This document shows, piece after piece, positions 51,720-60,398 of a stretch of 64,000 nt of DNA (within the stretch, counting starts at the first letter, position 1; every line of letters starts with the position of its first letter). Below the pieces are notes generated by a model. It made no database searches and was not told the origin of the DNA. It saw only the letters and a list, made by a program, of their open reading frames with translations. The stretch is taken from positions 186,001 to 250,000 of the forward strand of contig CALWOX010000003.1 in the NCBI GenBank assembly GCA_944383265.1, in the 5' to 3' direction. Position numbers and translations under genes: made by a program. This DNA comes from an uncultured Lachnospiraceae bacterium (lineage in GTDB: Bacteria; Bacillota; Clostridia; Lachnospirales; Lachnospiraceae).

Positions 51720-53165
51720 TTAATATGTCTCAAGGGGTGGCTTTACACTTTCGGGTAGCGGACAGCTGTAGGCTCCTCCATTTCTTTTAAGAACCTCCGC
51801 CCGGGCCCTCTCCATGATCTCAGGCATTTCGGCAGTCCTTATACAGCTTAAGGCGATAACCTTTGCCGCCGTCAAAAGCCCCTTCTCTGAAAGGCTGCTG
51901 CAGGACTGAGCTGTCATCTGCCAGGTATGTCCAACATTTCCTAAGCAAGCGGTAGCTATATTTATGTTTAATGTGGGAACCGCAAAGCCTACGTCCCCAA
52001 CATCTGTGGAGCCTGCCTGAAGCCTTATTTTATCCTTGCTGAAGGGATGTATCTCATCGTCAAGAGGCCTTCCAAGCTTTTCTTCCACCCTGTCCTCACC
52101 GAAGGTCTCCGCTATGTCCTTTCTTGCCATTGAAAGGACCTCCTCATTGTATGTGTCAAGGAAGCTTTTAGCAAGAGAATAATCCTCCTCGCTCCACTTT
52201 GGAGCTCCTATCTCCTTTAAACATTCGTCCGCAACCTCAGCAAGAGCATTATTGGGTATGTATTCTGTAAATGCCATTGAAAGCTCACAGCTGTATCTCG
52301 TTCCTGTCATTATGGAGGCTCCTCTTGCCACCTCCTTCACTCTCTCAAAGAGCTCCTTTACCTGAGAAACATAGGGTGCTCTCACCTCATATCTTACTAC
52401 CGCATGATCCTGAACCACATTTGGAGCTGTTCCGCCTGCATCTATATAGGCGTAGTGTATTCTGGCCTCAGGTATTACATGCTCTCTGAGATAATTACAT
52501 CCGACACTCATAAGCTCACAGGCATCGAGAGCGCTCCTTCCCAGATAAGGCGTTGAACCCGCATGAGAGGATACTCCGTCAAATATAAAGTTTGCTCCCA
52601 TTATGGCATTTGAATGTACCGCCTCCACCATGTTTTTGGTGGAAGGATGCCATGTATAGACGAAATCCACACCGTCAAAGGCACCGTCTCTTGCCATAAA
52701 CTGCTTTGAGCCTGCTCCCTCCTCCGCCGGGCATCCGAAATATATTATGGTGCCGTCCTTTTTGAATTCGGTGAGATATTCCTTAACAGCTATAGCTGCC
52801 GCAAGAGATCCTGCTCCCAAAGCGCAGTGCCCGCAGCCGTGTCCCGCACCTCTCGGGACTTTCTCACGCTTCACATTGCAGGAAGCCTCCTGGCTGAGAC
52901 CTGAAAGAGCGTCATACTCTCCCAATATCCCCATTACGGGCTTTCCCGTTCCATAGCTGAAGCTGCCTTTAAAAGCTGTAGGTATTCCCGCAATTCCGGA
53001 CTCCACATCAAATCCGTTTTCCTCAAGCACCTTTTCTATAAGCTCCGCCGACTTGAACTCATGAAAGGCAAGCTCAGCAAATTCCCATATACTGCTGCTT
53101 ACGTCTGTGAATTTCTCCGAATTGTTTTCTATGTAATCCTCTATCCATTGCCTGTCTGTCATCAT
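51720..53165 (-). CDS. AbgB-like M20 amidohydrolase
   Basis: About 481 residues. M20D family: MGILGEYDALSGLSQEASCN, the Cys/His-rich GAGHGCGHCALGAGSLAAAI, YFGCPAEEGAGSKQFMARDG and VYTWHPSTKNMVEAVHSN; the C-terminal ligand region is TACLGNVGHTWQMTAQSCSS. It is closest in pattern to AbgB, a subunit of p-aminobenzoyl-glutamate hydrolase, and to related N-acyl amino acid hydrolases. I choose the ATG pair at 53165 behind AAGGGAAC; the ATG at 53180 adds five residues. It is cotranscribed with an amino-acid importer, so the substrate may be an imported acylated amino acid or peptide. abgA is not present. Confidence 0.85.
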   Translation of the reverse strand: MMTDRQWIEDYIENNSEKFTDVSSSIWEFAELAFHEFKSAELIEKVLEENGFDVESGIAGIPTAFKGSFSYGTGKPVMGILGEYDALSGLSQEASCNVKREKVPRGAGHGCGHCALGAGSLAAAIAVKEYLTEFKKDGTIIYFGCPAEEGAGSKQFMARDGAFDGVDFVYTWHPSTKNMVEAVHSNAIMGANFIFDGVSSHAGSTPYLGRSALDACELMSVGCNYLREHVIPEARIHYAYIDAGGTAPNVVQDHAVVRYEVRAPYVSQVKELFERVKEVARGASIMTGTRYSCELSMAFTEYIPNNALAEVADECLKEIGAPKWSEEDYSLAKSFLDTYNEEVLSMARKDIAETFGEDRVEEKLGRPLDDEIHPFSKDKIRLQAGSTDVGDVGFAVPTLNINIATACLGNVGHTWQMTAQSCSSLSEKGLLTAAKVIALSCIRTAEMPEIMERARAEVLKRNGGAYSCPLPESVKPPLETY

Positions 53166-53213
53166 GCCCGTTCCCTTCATTATTATACGTTTTACTTTTT
53201 GTCTCTGTCCGGT

Positions 53214-53879
53214 CTATGCCTCGCTGTATCTTAATCTTGTCTCCATTCTGTCCATGACATTTGAGAGCACTGTGGTTATAAAAAGATATATGACCCCGGC
53301 TATAAGTATGGACTCTATAGGTCTGTAGGTGGCGGAAAGCACCGTCTTGTATGAAGTGGTAAGCTCGTTTATAAAGAAGACTGATGCAAGAGATACCTGC
53401 TTTATCATATTTATGAACTCATTTCCCAAAGCGGGAAGGATATTTTTTACCGCCTGGGGAAGCACCACCCTTGTCATTGCCTGAGTCCCGTCAAGCCCGA
53501 GGCATCTGGCCGCCTCTGTCTGTCCCTTGTCCACGGCCTGGATACCTGCTCTTATTATCTCCTCCACATAGGAGCCCGCATTTACTATGAGCGCCACTAT
53601 TATGCAGGCGGTGTCCGAAAGCTCAAAGGGAAGGACTCTCGGAAGAAATATCCAGAAAAAGTAGAGCTGCAGCAGTATAGGCGTGCCCCTCAGTATCCAT
53701 ACATAGCCCTTTACAAAGACCTTTAAGGGCTTTATTCCCGTATATCTGAGGAGGGCAAGGAGGGTGCCTAAAACAGTACCCGCACATACCGTTATAATGG
53801 CAAGGCACAGGGTACCCAAAAGTCCCTGCAGATACACCTGACCGTATCTCTCGATTATTCTTACTGTCATGTCGAGCAT
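53214..53879 (-). CDS. Polar amino-acid ABC transporter permease
   Basis: 221 residues of the HisM/GlnP family: YLQGLLGTLCLAIITVCAGT, YVWILRGTPILLQLYFFWIF, and the EAA loop EAARCLGLDGTQAMTRVVLP (about 140-160). Five hydrophobic segments. It forms the membrane channel of an importer with the binding protein encoded 42 bases upstream. The matching ATPase gene is not next to it, which is unusual for this family. Ligand unknown. Confidence 0.92.
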   Translation of the reverse strand: MLDMTVRIIERYGQVYLQGLLGTLCLAIITVCAGTVLGTLLALLRYTGIKPLKVFVKGYVWILRGTPILLQLYFFWIFLPRVLPFELSDTACIIVALIVNAGSYVEEIIRAGIQAVDKGQTEAARCLGLDGTQAMTRVVLPQAVKNILPALGNEFINMIKQVSLASVFFINELTTSYKTVLSATYRPIESILIAGVIYLFITTVLSNVMDRMETRLRYSEA

Positions 53880-53921
53880 AGCTGACCCTCCCTTAAAAGA
53901 TCCTGACTTTAATTAATATCA

Positions 53922-54860
53922 TTAAATTCCGAGGCTTGCAGCATAATCCGAATACTCATCATACCACTGAGCATAAAGTCCGCTCTCTGTAACCTCTGCT
54001 ATTATCCTGTTTACCTCTGAAAGAAGCTCTGTCTCGCCCTTCTTCATGCCTATTCTGGTTCCCTGAGTCTCCTCATCCACTGTAAATGAAATGCCGGGAG
54101 CTATACTCATACCGCATCCTGTGTTTGCGGCAAGGTAAAGGTCCGCTGTTGAGGTGGCTGTGATACATGCGTCCGCCTTTCCCTCCTGAACCATCAAAAA
54201 TCCGTCAGTAGTAGCTGAAACTCGCTTTAACTCCTTACAGCCCTCGGGAAGCTGATCTGCGGCAAAACCTTCCTGAATGGATCCGCTCTGAACCACTACC
54301 ACCTTATCCTTAAGATCTGAGGTGGTCTTTACACTGTCAATTTCATCATCCCTTACAAGTAATCCGTATTGAACAACTTCGTCGCTGTAATAATATCCGT
54401 CCGACATCTCCATAGCCTCGGCCCTTGCCGGTGAATAGGCCAGAGCTGATATGGCAAGGTCATATTTTCCTTCTGTGACGCTGCTTAAAACAGCTGTAAA
54501 ATCAAGAGGCACGATCCTGCATTCAACACCCAGCTCATCGGCTATGTACCTTGCAAGTTCGATATCCGCGCCGACATATTTTTCGTCTCCGTTTTTGAGG
54601 GGATCTATAAATTCAAAGGGTGCAAAGTAAGGCTCTGTGGCTACCTCTATATATCCCTGTTCCTTTATCTTTTCAAGCCTGCTCACTCCATCATCCGACT
54701 CATTTTCTCTTGCCGCAAGAGAAATGCTCTCAGTGCTCATCTCAGTATTTGCGGGGTTGGTGGATGCCTCGACCTCTGTAAGGACAGAGCAACCCGATAT
54801 AAAAACGGATACTGCTGATAGTAATGCCGCTGTTATCAAGATGTAATTTTTCTTTTTCAT
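53922..54860 (-). CDS. Amino-acid ABC transporter substrate-binding lipoprotein
   Basis: 312 residues. Lipoprotein signal: MKKKNYILITAALLSAVSVF with lipobox ISGC. The solute-binding family 3 domain begins LEKIKEQGYIEVATEPYFAP at about residue 62, with FEFIDPLKNGDEKYVGADIE, LDFTAVLSSVTEGKYDLAIS and DSVKTTSDLKDKVVVVQSGS. Such proteins capture polar amino acids, cystine or opines outside the cell. First gene of the operon, behind a perfect promoter. GGAGAAATTT precedes the ATG. Confidence 0.92.
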   Translation of the reverse strand: MKKKNYILITAALLSAVSVFISGCSVLTEVEASTNPANTEMSTESISLAARENESDDGVSRLEKIKEQGYIEVATEPYFAPFEFIDPLKNGDEKYVGADIELARYIADELGVECRIVPLDFTAVLSSVTEGKYDLAISALAYSPARAEAMEMSDGYYYSDEVVQYGLLVRDDEIDSVKTTSDLKDKVVVVQSGSIQEGFAADQLPEGCKELKRVSATTDGFLMVQEGKADACITATSTADLYLAANTGCGMSIAPGISFTVDEETQGTRIGMKKGETELLSEVNRIIAEVTESGLYAQWYDEYSDYAASLGI

Positions 54861-54945
54861 AAATTTCTCCTCTTTATCCGCATTTGCAGCGGCTTTTTGT
54901 TTTATCTGTTTATTTAGATATCACTTTACTTTGCTAATATGCTAA

Positions 54946-54974
54946 ATTATAATGTGATTACTTCATCTTGTCAA
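54946..54974 (-). promoter_or_regulatory. Consensus sigma-A promoter of the amino-acid importer operon
   Basis: Minus strand TTGACA (54974-54969), 17 bases, TATAAT (54951-54946). Both boxes are perfect. The start would be near 54939, leaving a leader of about 80 bases with a small CCGC/GCGG hairpin before the ribosome site. TTAGCATATTAGC, a direct repeat of TTAGC, lies at the predicted start and may be a control site. Confidence 0.8.
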
Positions 54975-55004
54975 CAGGAGATTGAATTTTTTATTTCTGA
55001 TATT

Positions 55005-55191
55005 GATTTTGTAAAGGCCTGAGCCTTTTCCCATTAAGCCGTTTACGGAGTAAGTATGAGCCTTATTAACTTCGGGCTTTTTCAATTGTTTGAGGAAAAC
55101 TTTGTTTTCCGAGTTTTGAAAAAGCGAGGTAAGTTAAAAGGCGAATATGAACGCAGTGGCTTTGGAAAAAGGCTCAGGCCTTTACAAAATC
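55005..55191. repeat. Imperfect palindrome of about 190 bp
   Basis: Outer arms of 25 perfect bases (55005-55029 with 55167-55191, containing GTAAAGGCCTGAGCC), a middle portion with partial pairing (GCCGTTTACG.. with ..GCAGTGGC; TTAACTT with AAGTTAA), then CTTTTTCAA/TTGAAAAAG and the apex GGAAAAC-TTT-GTTTTCC (55094-55110). The whole stretch folds into one long rod. It contains no gene. It may be a miniature inverted-repeat element or a long hairpin RNA. The flanking 54975-55004 and 55192-55219 hold nothing else. Confidence 0.85.
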
Positions 55192-55219
55192 ATCTACATA
55201 GTACTGACATAATAAGACA

Positions 55220-55268
55220 TAAAAAATCGGCATAAAAGGTAAGGTTATCCTTATCCTCTTTGCCGATA
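55220..55268 (-). terminator. Terminator of the PadR-HAAS operon
   Basis: Minus strand ATCGGCA (55267-55261), GGATAAGG paired with CCTTACC, then TGCCGAT (55232-55226) and TTTTTT. Two stacked stems and a T run. Confidence 0.75.
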
Positions 55269-55333
55269 ATTTATAATACATAGATTTATTCTATATATCT
55301 ATATTTTTTGTATGTTACCATATTGCACAGATT

Positions 55334-55999
55334 CTATATCATGTTATTTAATATCCTGCCCTCATTTTCGGGATTAATTCTGACCTTTATCGACTTGGCA
55401 TAGTAGCCGGGATCAATGTCGTTTATCCTGAGCTCTCTATTCTTTAACCCCTCAAGAAAGTTATCCTTGTGTCTTGTGATACTGTCCGCCGTATCGGGAT
55501 TTCCCGTTATTTCTATTCCGACAGCAACCGCATATTTTTCTCTGAATTCTTCCCTCTTTTTTGAAGCCTCCTCTTCAGACCTTTCTACAGCCTCCATATA
55601 GCTGTCCGAATCGCTTACATGATTATAGTATTCATATTCATCATAGAAATATTCCCATGAAAACTCATATTTACCGCTGATATATTCATCGATATCAGCC
55701 GTATATAGACTCGGAGTTATAAATTCAGGATCATATGTCACTTCAATATGTATTTCTCCTGCAGGTATACTGTCGTCAGTTCCGAATGACATGCTCTCCG
55801 CCGCATATCCTGTATTTGAAAGTATGACTCCCTTGTCGTTACCCTCCGGAAGCTCATATATGAACTCCTTCGTATCAAGCTTACCATCATAAGAATCCAC
55901 TATTCTGAATGATGAATACTCTCCGAATGCTACTCCCGCACCGATACCTGTAATGAGGGCTCCCGCAAGAAATAGTATAAGAGCTATTTTAAGTCTCAT
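55334..55999 (-). CDS. Membrane-anchored extracytoplasmic protein downstream of a HAAS-domain protein
   Basis: 221 residues. One N-terminal membrane helix (MRLKIALILFLAGALITGIG) and then a soluble part with many acidic and Tyr residues (YEFSWEYFYDEYEYYNHVSD). Its place after PadR and a DUF1700 protein is that of the DUF4097-like adhesin/sensor genes of LiaFSR-type envelope modules, but I do not see a clear DUF4097 repeat, so I leave it unassigned. It overlaps the upstream gene by four bases (ATGA), which implies coupled translation. Confidence 0.7.
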   Translation of the reverse strand: MRLKIALILFLAGALITGIGAGVAFGEYSSFRIVDSYDGKLDTKEFIYELPEGNDKGVILSNTGYAAESMSFGTDDSIPAGEIHIEVTYDPEFITPSLYTADIDEYISGKYEFSWEYFYDEYEYYNHVSDSDSYMEAVERSEEEASKKREEFREKYAVAVGIEITGNPDTADSITRHKDNFLEGLKNRELRINDIDPGYYAKSIKVRINPENEGRILNNMI

Positions 56000-56796
56000 G
56001 CCGCCTTACCTCCTCTGTTTCTCTTCATCTTTACCATAAAAATGGTGCAGAGCACTGTGAAGGCCCCGAATGCAAGCGCTCCTCCAAGGCTCATAAGACC
56101 GATTCCCGCCACAGGATACCCTTGGAAAAGCAGAACCGCCATAAGTCCCAGCCCAAAAACAGAGAAAAGTGCAAATATACCTGAGACAAAAGCTGTCATT
56201 ATCCAGAAAAAGTTCCATGCAAGCTTTACGCACCAAACTGAGATATCGATACATATCCTGAATATTCCCTTTATTCCGTTACGCACTCCCGCAAATATTC
56301 CTGCTGAACGAAGATTTCCTCCTGTTTCATTATTCTCAAAGCTTTCTTTATCTGAAGTGCCTCTCTCAGGCCTCTTTTTTTTAAACGGCCGTTTTACAGC
56401 CTCGGAAAGCCTTGAAAAATTTGATCTTACAAAATCTCCTATGCGCTGAGCTGATTCTCCTGCCACCGTCTTAGCCTGTCTCGCAGCTTTTTTTGCGGCC
56501 TTTTTGCCCTCAGCCTTAAGCTTTTCATAGTCAGGCTCATCGTCTGCCTCGTCTGCCGGATGAGGCTCGGTCCCATTTCCTGCAGAGTCCTGAGAATCGA
56601 CGCTGTAAGCCTCAAGTATCTGCGTACACAGCTCGTCTATATCTCCGAAATCAGCTATTGCCTCCTCCTCGGAAAGTCCCTTGGCTATCCTCATGTCTAT
56701 ATGCTGCTCATACTCCGAGATAATGTCCTCTATCTCTCTTTCCTCAAGCACTGAAATATTCTTTTTAAGCTTTTCCAAGAACTCCTTCTTATCCAT
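55996..56796 (-). CDS. HAAS/DUF1700-domain membrane protein
   Basis: 266 residues. Residues 1-65 are the HAAS signalling domain (MDKKEFLEKLKKNISVLEER, DIISEYEQHIDMRIAKGLSE, EEAIADFGDIDELCTQILEA), a helical domain found next to PadR regulators. Then an acidic linker, a basic region rich in Lys/Arg and Ala (EGKKAAKKAARQAKTVAGES), and two or three membrane helices at the C terminus (FFWIMTAFVSGIFALFSVFG, PVAGIGLMSLGGALAFGAF). It starts within the end of padR (8-base overlap) and is translationally coupled to it. Probably part of a small envelope-stress module. Confidence 0.88.
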   Translation of the reverse strand: MDKKEFLEKLKKNISVLEEREIEDIISEYEQHIDMRIAKGLSEEEAIADFGDIDELCTQILEAYSVDSQDSAGNGTEPHPADEADDEPDYEKLKAEGKKAAKKAARQAKTVAGESAQRIGDFVRSNFSRLSEAVKRPFKKKRPERGTSDKESFENNETGGNLRSAGIFAGVRNGIKGIFRICIDISVWCVKLAWNFFWIMTAFVSGIFALFSVFGLGLMAVLLFQGYPVAGIGLMSLGGALAFGAFTVLCTIFMVKMKRNRGGKAA

Positions 56797-57109
56797 CTCT
56801 GCGCTCCTTCAAAAAAAGGCTTACCTTCTCCGAAAATTCATTCCATTCCTTTTCCAGGGAATCTCTGTAAAGTATCCCCGCCGCCGTTATATGATAATAC
56901 TTGCGCGGGGGCCCCTCAGTGGACTCTCTCAAATAGGTCTCAAAATATCTCTCATTTGTGAGTCTTTTTAAGAGCGGATATATAGTCCCCTCATTGACGT
57001 CTATGACCTTGGAGACCTCCTCAACAAGCTCATATCCGTACATATCCCTGTCTCTTACCGATTCAAGCACTATCAGCTCCAGTACTCCCTTTTTAAACTG
57101 TGAATTCAT
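56789..57109 (-). CDS. PadR-family transcriptional regulator
   Basis: 106 residues from the ATG behind AAGGAG; the open frame extends further upstream across the promoter. Winged-helix PadR: FKKGVLELIVLESVRDRDMY then GYELVEEVSKVIDVNEGTIY, PLLKRLTNERYFETYLREST and PRKYYHITAAG. It is likely an autorepressor: an inverted repeat ATAGTA-N7-TACTAT overlaps its -10 box. It heads an operon with a HAAS-domain protein and a membrane-anchored protein, a common arrangement. Confidence 0.92.
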   Translation of the reverse strand: MNSQFKKGVLELIVLESVRDRDMYGYELVEEVSKVIDVNEGTIYPLLKRLTNERYFETYLRESTEGPPRKYYHITAAGILYRDSLEKEWNEFSEKVSLFLKERRDG

Positions 57110-57134
57110 TACTTTTACTCCTTGAACTGTTATT

Positions 57135-57163
57135 ATAGTATACCAACTACTATGTAATGTCAA
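57135..57163 (-). promoter_or_regulatory. padR promoter with overlapping inverted repeat
   Basis: Minus strand TTGACA (57163-57158), 17 bases, TACTAT (57140-57135). The inverted repeat ATAGTA (57135-57140) and TACTAT (57148-57153) spaced by seven bases covers the -10 box and half the spacer, fitting a PadR operator. Confidence 0.7.
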
Positions 57164-57240
57164 GTACTGTGATAAAAATAATAGCAACCTTTAAACTCAG
57201 GCTGCTATTACATATACGATATCATATAAAGTTCTTATCT

Positions 57241-57567
57241 TCAGCTGTTTTTAGCCTTATATCCCTCGCCCCAATTCCACATAGCGTCAAGTATAGGTTT
57301 CAGGCTTTTTCCCAGCTCCGTAAGGCTGTACTCGACCCTCGGAGGCACCTCCGCATATACTTTTCTATTTACAAGGCCCTTTTCCTCCATGTCCCTCAGC
57401 TGAGCGGTCAAGACCTTCTGAGAGACATTACCTACAGACTTTTTTAATTCTCCGAAGCGCTTTGTGCCGGGCATCAGGTCTCTCAATATCAGCACCTTCC
57501 ACTTATCTCCTATCAGCATAAGCGTTGTCTCCACCGGGCAGGCAGGCAATTCTCTTATTGTTTGCAT
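57241..57567 (-). CDS. HxlR-family transcriptional regulator
   Basis: 108 residues from the ATG behind AAGGAG; the frame is open for 55 codons upstream but that part is AT-rich and without a ribosome site. HxlR winged-helix: CPVETTLMLIGDKWKVLILR, DLMPGTKRFGELKKSVGNVS, QKVLTAQLRDMEEKGLVNRK and PPRVEYSLTELGKSLKPILD. Residue Cys in ACPVE near the N terminus is the position used for redox or electrophile sensing in several members. It is divergent from the FMN-binding protein gene, a frequent pairing, and probably regulates it. Confidence 0.92.
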   Translation of the reverse strand: MQTIRELPACPVETTLMLIGDKWKVLILRDLMPGTKRFGELKKSVGNVSQKVLTAQLRDMEEKGLVNRKVYAEVPPRVEYSLTELGKSLKPILDAMWNWGEGYKAKNS

Positions 57568-57830
57568 AGGCTGCAGTCTCCTTTTTTCAGCTTCAAAATA
57601 CATAAATATATTTTTATTATAACTCTTTACAGCATAAAATACAGCAAATTTTATATTTGTATACGATAATTCTGCAAGTGTACCCGACAATTCCGGATAT
57701 AAGATATTTAAGTATTTCTTCAATAGTATCATTCCGGTAACTACGGCACAATAAAGTGCTTACTTCACATATACCTGAATTTTCATTACAATCAAGCCAT
57801 AAACAAAAACGGTTTTAAACGGAGGCCGGC

Positions 57831-58262
57831 ATGCAGACGACAGATTATCTCAAATATATAACAGATGAAATTCATTCAGCCGTCTTTGCCACTATCGACA
57901 GAGACGGTCGCCCTGTGACCTGTGCCATCGATATCATGGACTATGATGAGTCCGGGCTTTACTTTCTGACGGCAAGGGGCAAGAGCTTTTATGAAAGGCT
58001 TAAGGCAAATGAAAATATTTCCTTTACCTCCATGAAGGGAAAAGACACACTTTCCTGTACAGCTGTGTCTGTGCAGGGCAAGGCAAAGGAAACAGGACCT
58101 ATGAGGCTGTCTCGACTTTTTGAGAAAAATCCGTACATGGAAAAGATCTATCCCGATCCCGCCTCAAGAACCGCTCTTACTGTATTTAAAATATATGAAG
58201 GAAGCATTGTGGGAATTGCCTTGAGATATGTCCCAAATCGGCTATTGAAAAAAGAGAAATAA
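57831..58262 (+). CDS. Pyridoxamine 5'-phosphate oxidase-like FMN-binding protein
   Basis: 143 residues of the split-barrel PNPOx-like family: AVFATIDRDGRPVTCAIDIM, ESGLYFLTARGKSFYERLKA and ISFTSMKGKDTLSCTAVSVQ are the strands that would bind FMN. The family includes small flavoproteins of unknown role, often regulated by HxlR or used in electrophile detoxification. GGAGGCCGGC precedes the ATG. It is divergent from the HxlR gene with about 260 bases between. True pyridoxamine phosphate oxidase activity is unlikely because the usual C-terminal block is missing. Confidence 0.88.
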   Translation: MQTTDYLKYITDEIHSAVFATIDRDGRPVTCAIDIMDYDESGLYFLTARGKSFYERLKANENISFTSMKGKDTLSCTAVSVQGKAKETGPMRLSRLFEKNPYMEKIYPDPASRTALTVFKIYEGSIVGIALRYVPNRLLKKEK

Positions 58263-58278
58263 AAGAATAAAAAATATA

Positions 58279-58337
58279 TCTGAAATATTATCAGAGCAAC
58301 TTGTCCATAGGGCTTCCTTCCCCGATAATATTTCAGA
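58279..58337. terminator. Bidirectional terminator between the FMN-binding protein gene and lepA
   Basis: TCTGAAATATTATC (58279-58292) and GATAATATTTCAGA (58324-58337), 14 perfect bases with a 31-base loop, followed by CTTTTTAT on the right and A-rich sequence on the left. Confidence 0.75.
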
Positions 58338-58399
58338 CTTTTTATATCACTTATTTAGGATTTTATAAGCTTTCGCTTTTAGGGATTTTATATTTATAA

Positions 58400-60217
58400 T
58401 TACTCATCATCAAGCTTGAGCACAGACATGAAGGCCTGCTGTGGTATCACGACATTTCCTACCTGTCTCATACGCTTCTTGCCTTCCTTCTGCTTTTCGA
58501 GGAGCTTCTTCTTTCTGGAGATATCTCCGCCGTAGCACTTGGCAAGCACGTCCTTCCTTAAGGCCTTTATGGTCTCTCTTGCGATTATCTTTCCGCCTAC
58601 AGCCGCCTGTATGGGTATCTCAAAGAGCTGTCTGGGTATCTCCTCCTTAAGCTTTTCGCACATCTTTCTTCCTCTCTCATATGCGGAATCGGCATGTACG
58701 ATAAAGGATAAGGCGTCGACTTCCTCGCGGTTTACAAGTATGTCGAGCTTTACGAGCTTTGACTGCTGATATCCCTTTAAGCTGTAGTCGAAGGATGCGT
58801 ATCCGCGGCTCCTTGATTTGAGAGCATCAAAGAAATCGTATATTATCTCATTTAAGGGGAGCTCATACTTAAGGAGCGCTCTCGTCTCCTCCATATACTC
58901 CATTCCCTTATAGACTCCTCGTCTCTCCTGGCAGAGCTTCATTATGGCTCCCACAAACTCCGTAGTCACCATTATCTCGGCGTCTACTATAGGCTCCTCC
59001 ATATACTCTATCTCGGAAGGATCAGGAAGATTTGTGGGATTGGTAAGATCAATTACCTCACCGTTTGTCTTATGGATCTTGTAGACAACAGATGGTGCTG
59101 TTGTAACAAGGTCAAGGTCATACTCTCGCTCCAGCCTCTCCTGTATAATTTCAAGATGCAGCAGTCCCAGAAATCCGCATCTGAAGCCGAATCCGAGGGC
59201 CACAGAGGTCTCAGGCTCGTAAAACAGTGATGCATCATTAAGCTCGAGCTTTTCAAGGGCTTCTCTCAGGTCAGGATACTTCGCTCCGTCTGCAGGGTAA
59301 AGTCCGCAGTAAACCATAGGCGTCACCTTCTTATATCCGGGAAGGGGCTCATCAGCAGGGTTATCCCTGCCTGTAACTGTGTCTCCGACCTCTGTAGTCT
59401 GTATATTTTTTATGGAAGCTGTAATGTAGCCTACCATTCCCGCGGAAAGCTCATCACAGGGTATGAACTGTCCCGGTCCGAAATATCCTACCTCAACCAC
59501 ATCATACTCGGCACCTGTCGCCATCATCCTTATAGGCATACCCTTTTTGATGGTGCCCTCCTTAACGCGGCAGAAAACTATTACTCCCTTATAAGGGTCA
59601 TAGACGGAATCAAATATGAGAGCCTTGAGTGGAGCCTCGGGATCTCCTGTAGGCGGCGGAAGCTTCTTTACTATATCCTCAAGAACCTCCTCCACATTGA
59701 GTCCTGTTTTTGCGGATATCCTCGGGGCATCCTCGGCCTCTATACCTATTACATCCTCTATCTCCCTTGCCACTCTGTCGGGCTCGGCGCTCGGAAGGTC
59801 TACCTTATTAATAACGGGAAATACCTCCAGGTCATGGTCGAGAGCCAGGTATACATTGGCCAGAGTCTGGGCCTCTATTCCCTGGGCCGCATCCACCACC
59901 AAGACCGCTCCGTCACAGGCGGCAAGAGAACGGGATACCTCATAATTGAAATCCACATGGCCTGGAGTGTCTATAAGGTTTAAAATATACTCCTTTCCGT
60001 CCTTTGCCTTATAGACTGTTCTGACAGTCTGAGCCTTTATTGTGATTCCTCTCTCCCTCTCAAGATCCATATTGTCAAGCACCTGGGACTGCATCTCCCT
60101 CTTTGTAAGGAGTCCCGTCATCTCGATAATGCGGTCCGCAAGAGTTGATTTTCCGTGGTCTATGTGGGCTATTATACAAAAATTTCTTATTAAGCTTTGA
60201 TCTGTTTTATTTGACAT
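58400..60217 (-). CDS. lepA: Elongation factor 4 (LepA)
   Basis: 605 residues, normal for LepA. GTPase motifs: [15 protein letters not shown] (G1), [12 protein letters not shown] (G2), [10 protein letters not shown] (G3), [13 protein letters not shown] (G4). The LepA-specific C-terminal domain is seen in [20 protein letters not shown] and [20 protein letters not shown]. It is a ribosome-associated GTPase. The ATG at 60217 has no ribosome site; a promoter places the predicted transcription start at that ATG. Divergent from rpsT. Confidence 0.96.
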   Translation of the reverse strand: MSNKTDQSLIRNFCIIAHIDHGKSTLADRIIEMTGLLTKREMQSQVLDNMDLERERGITIKAQTVRTVYKAKDGKEYILNLIDTPGHVDFNYEVSRSLAACDGAVLVVDAAQGIEAQTLANVYLALDHDLEVFPVINKVDLPSAEPDRVAREIEDVIGIEAEDAPRISAKTGLNVEEVLEDIVKKLPPPTGDPEAPLKALIFDSVYDPYKGVIVFCRVKEGTIKKGMPIRMMATGAEYDVVEVGYFGPGQFIPCDELSAGMVGYITASIKNIQTTEVGDTVTGRDNPADEPLPGYKKVTPMVYCGLYPADGAKYPDLREALEKLELNDASLFYEPETSVALGFGFRCGFLGLLHLEIIQERLEREYDLDLVTTAPSVVYKIHKTNGEVIDLTNPTNLPDPSEIEYMEEPIVDAEIMVTTEFVGAIMKLCQERRGVYKGMEYMEETRALLKYELPLNEIIYDFFDALKSRSRGYASFDYSLKGYQQSKLVKLDILVNREEVDALSFIVHADSAYERGRKMCEKLKEEIPRQLFEIPIQAAVGGKIIARETIKALRKDVLAKCYGGDISRKKKLLEKQKEGKKRMRQVGNVVIPQQAFMSVLKLDDE

Positions 60218-60223
60218 GAGGAA

Positions 60224-60252
60224 ATAATAGCATTTTTTGACATGGCTTGCAA
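60224..60252 (-). promoter_or_regulatory. Predicted lepA promoter, adjacent to the start codon
   Basis: Minus strand TTGCAA (60252-60247), 17 bases, TATTAT (60229-60224) with TGC extension. The -10 box ends seven bases before the A of the ATG, which would put transcription start at the start codon. Confidence 0.55.
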
Positions 60253-60292
60253 TATTTCTTTATTTTCTTTGACTTTTTCTCCAAATAATCAC

Positions 60293-60321
60293 TTGACATA
60301 TATCCTTTAAGCCTATAGAAT
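60293..60321 (+). promoter_or_regulatory. Predicted rpsT promoter
   Basis: TTGACA (60293-60298), 17 bases, TAGAAT (60316-60321). Leader of about 70 bases before rpsT, with a CCGTGTCCGG segment that can form a small stem. Confidence 0.7.
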
Positions 60322-60398
60322 AAATAAGAATGTTTACACCAAACTGTCCGTGTCCGGATTGATGGAAACAATAATATTTGAAAAAGGAGGTGTAACCC

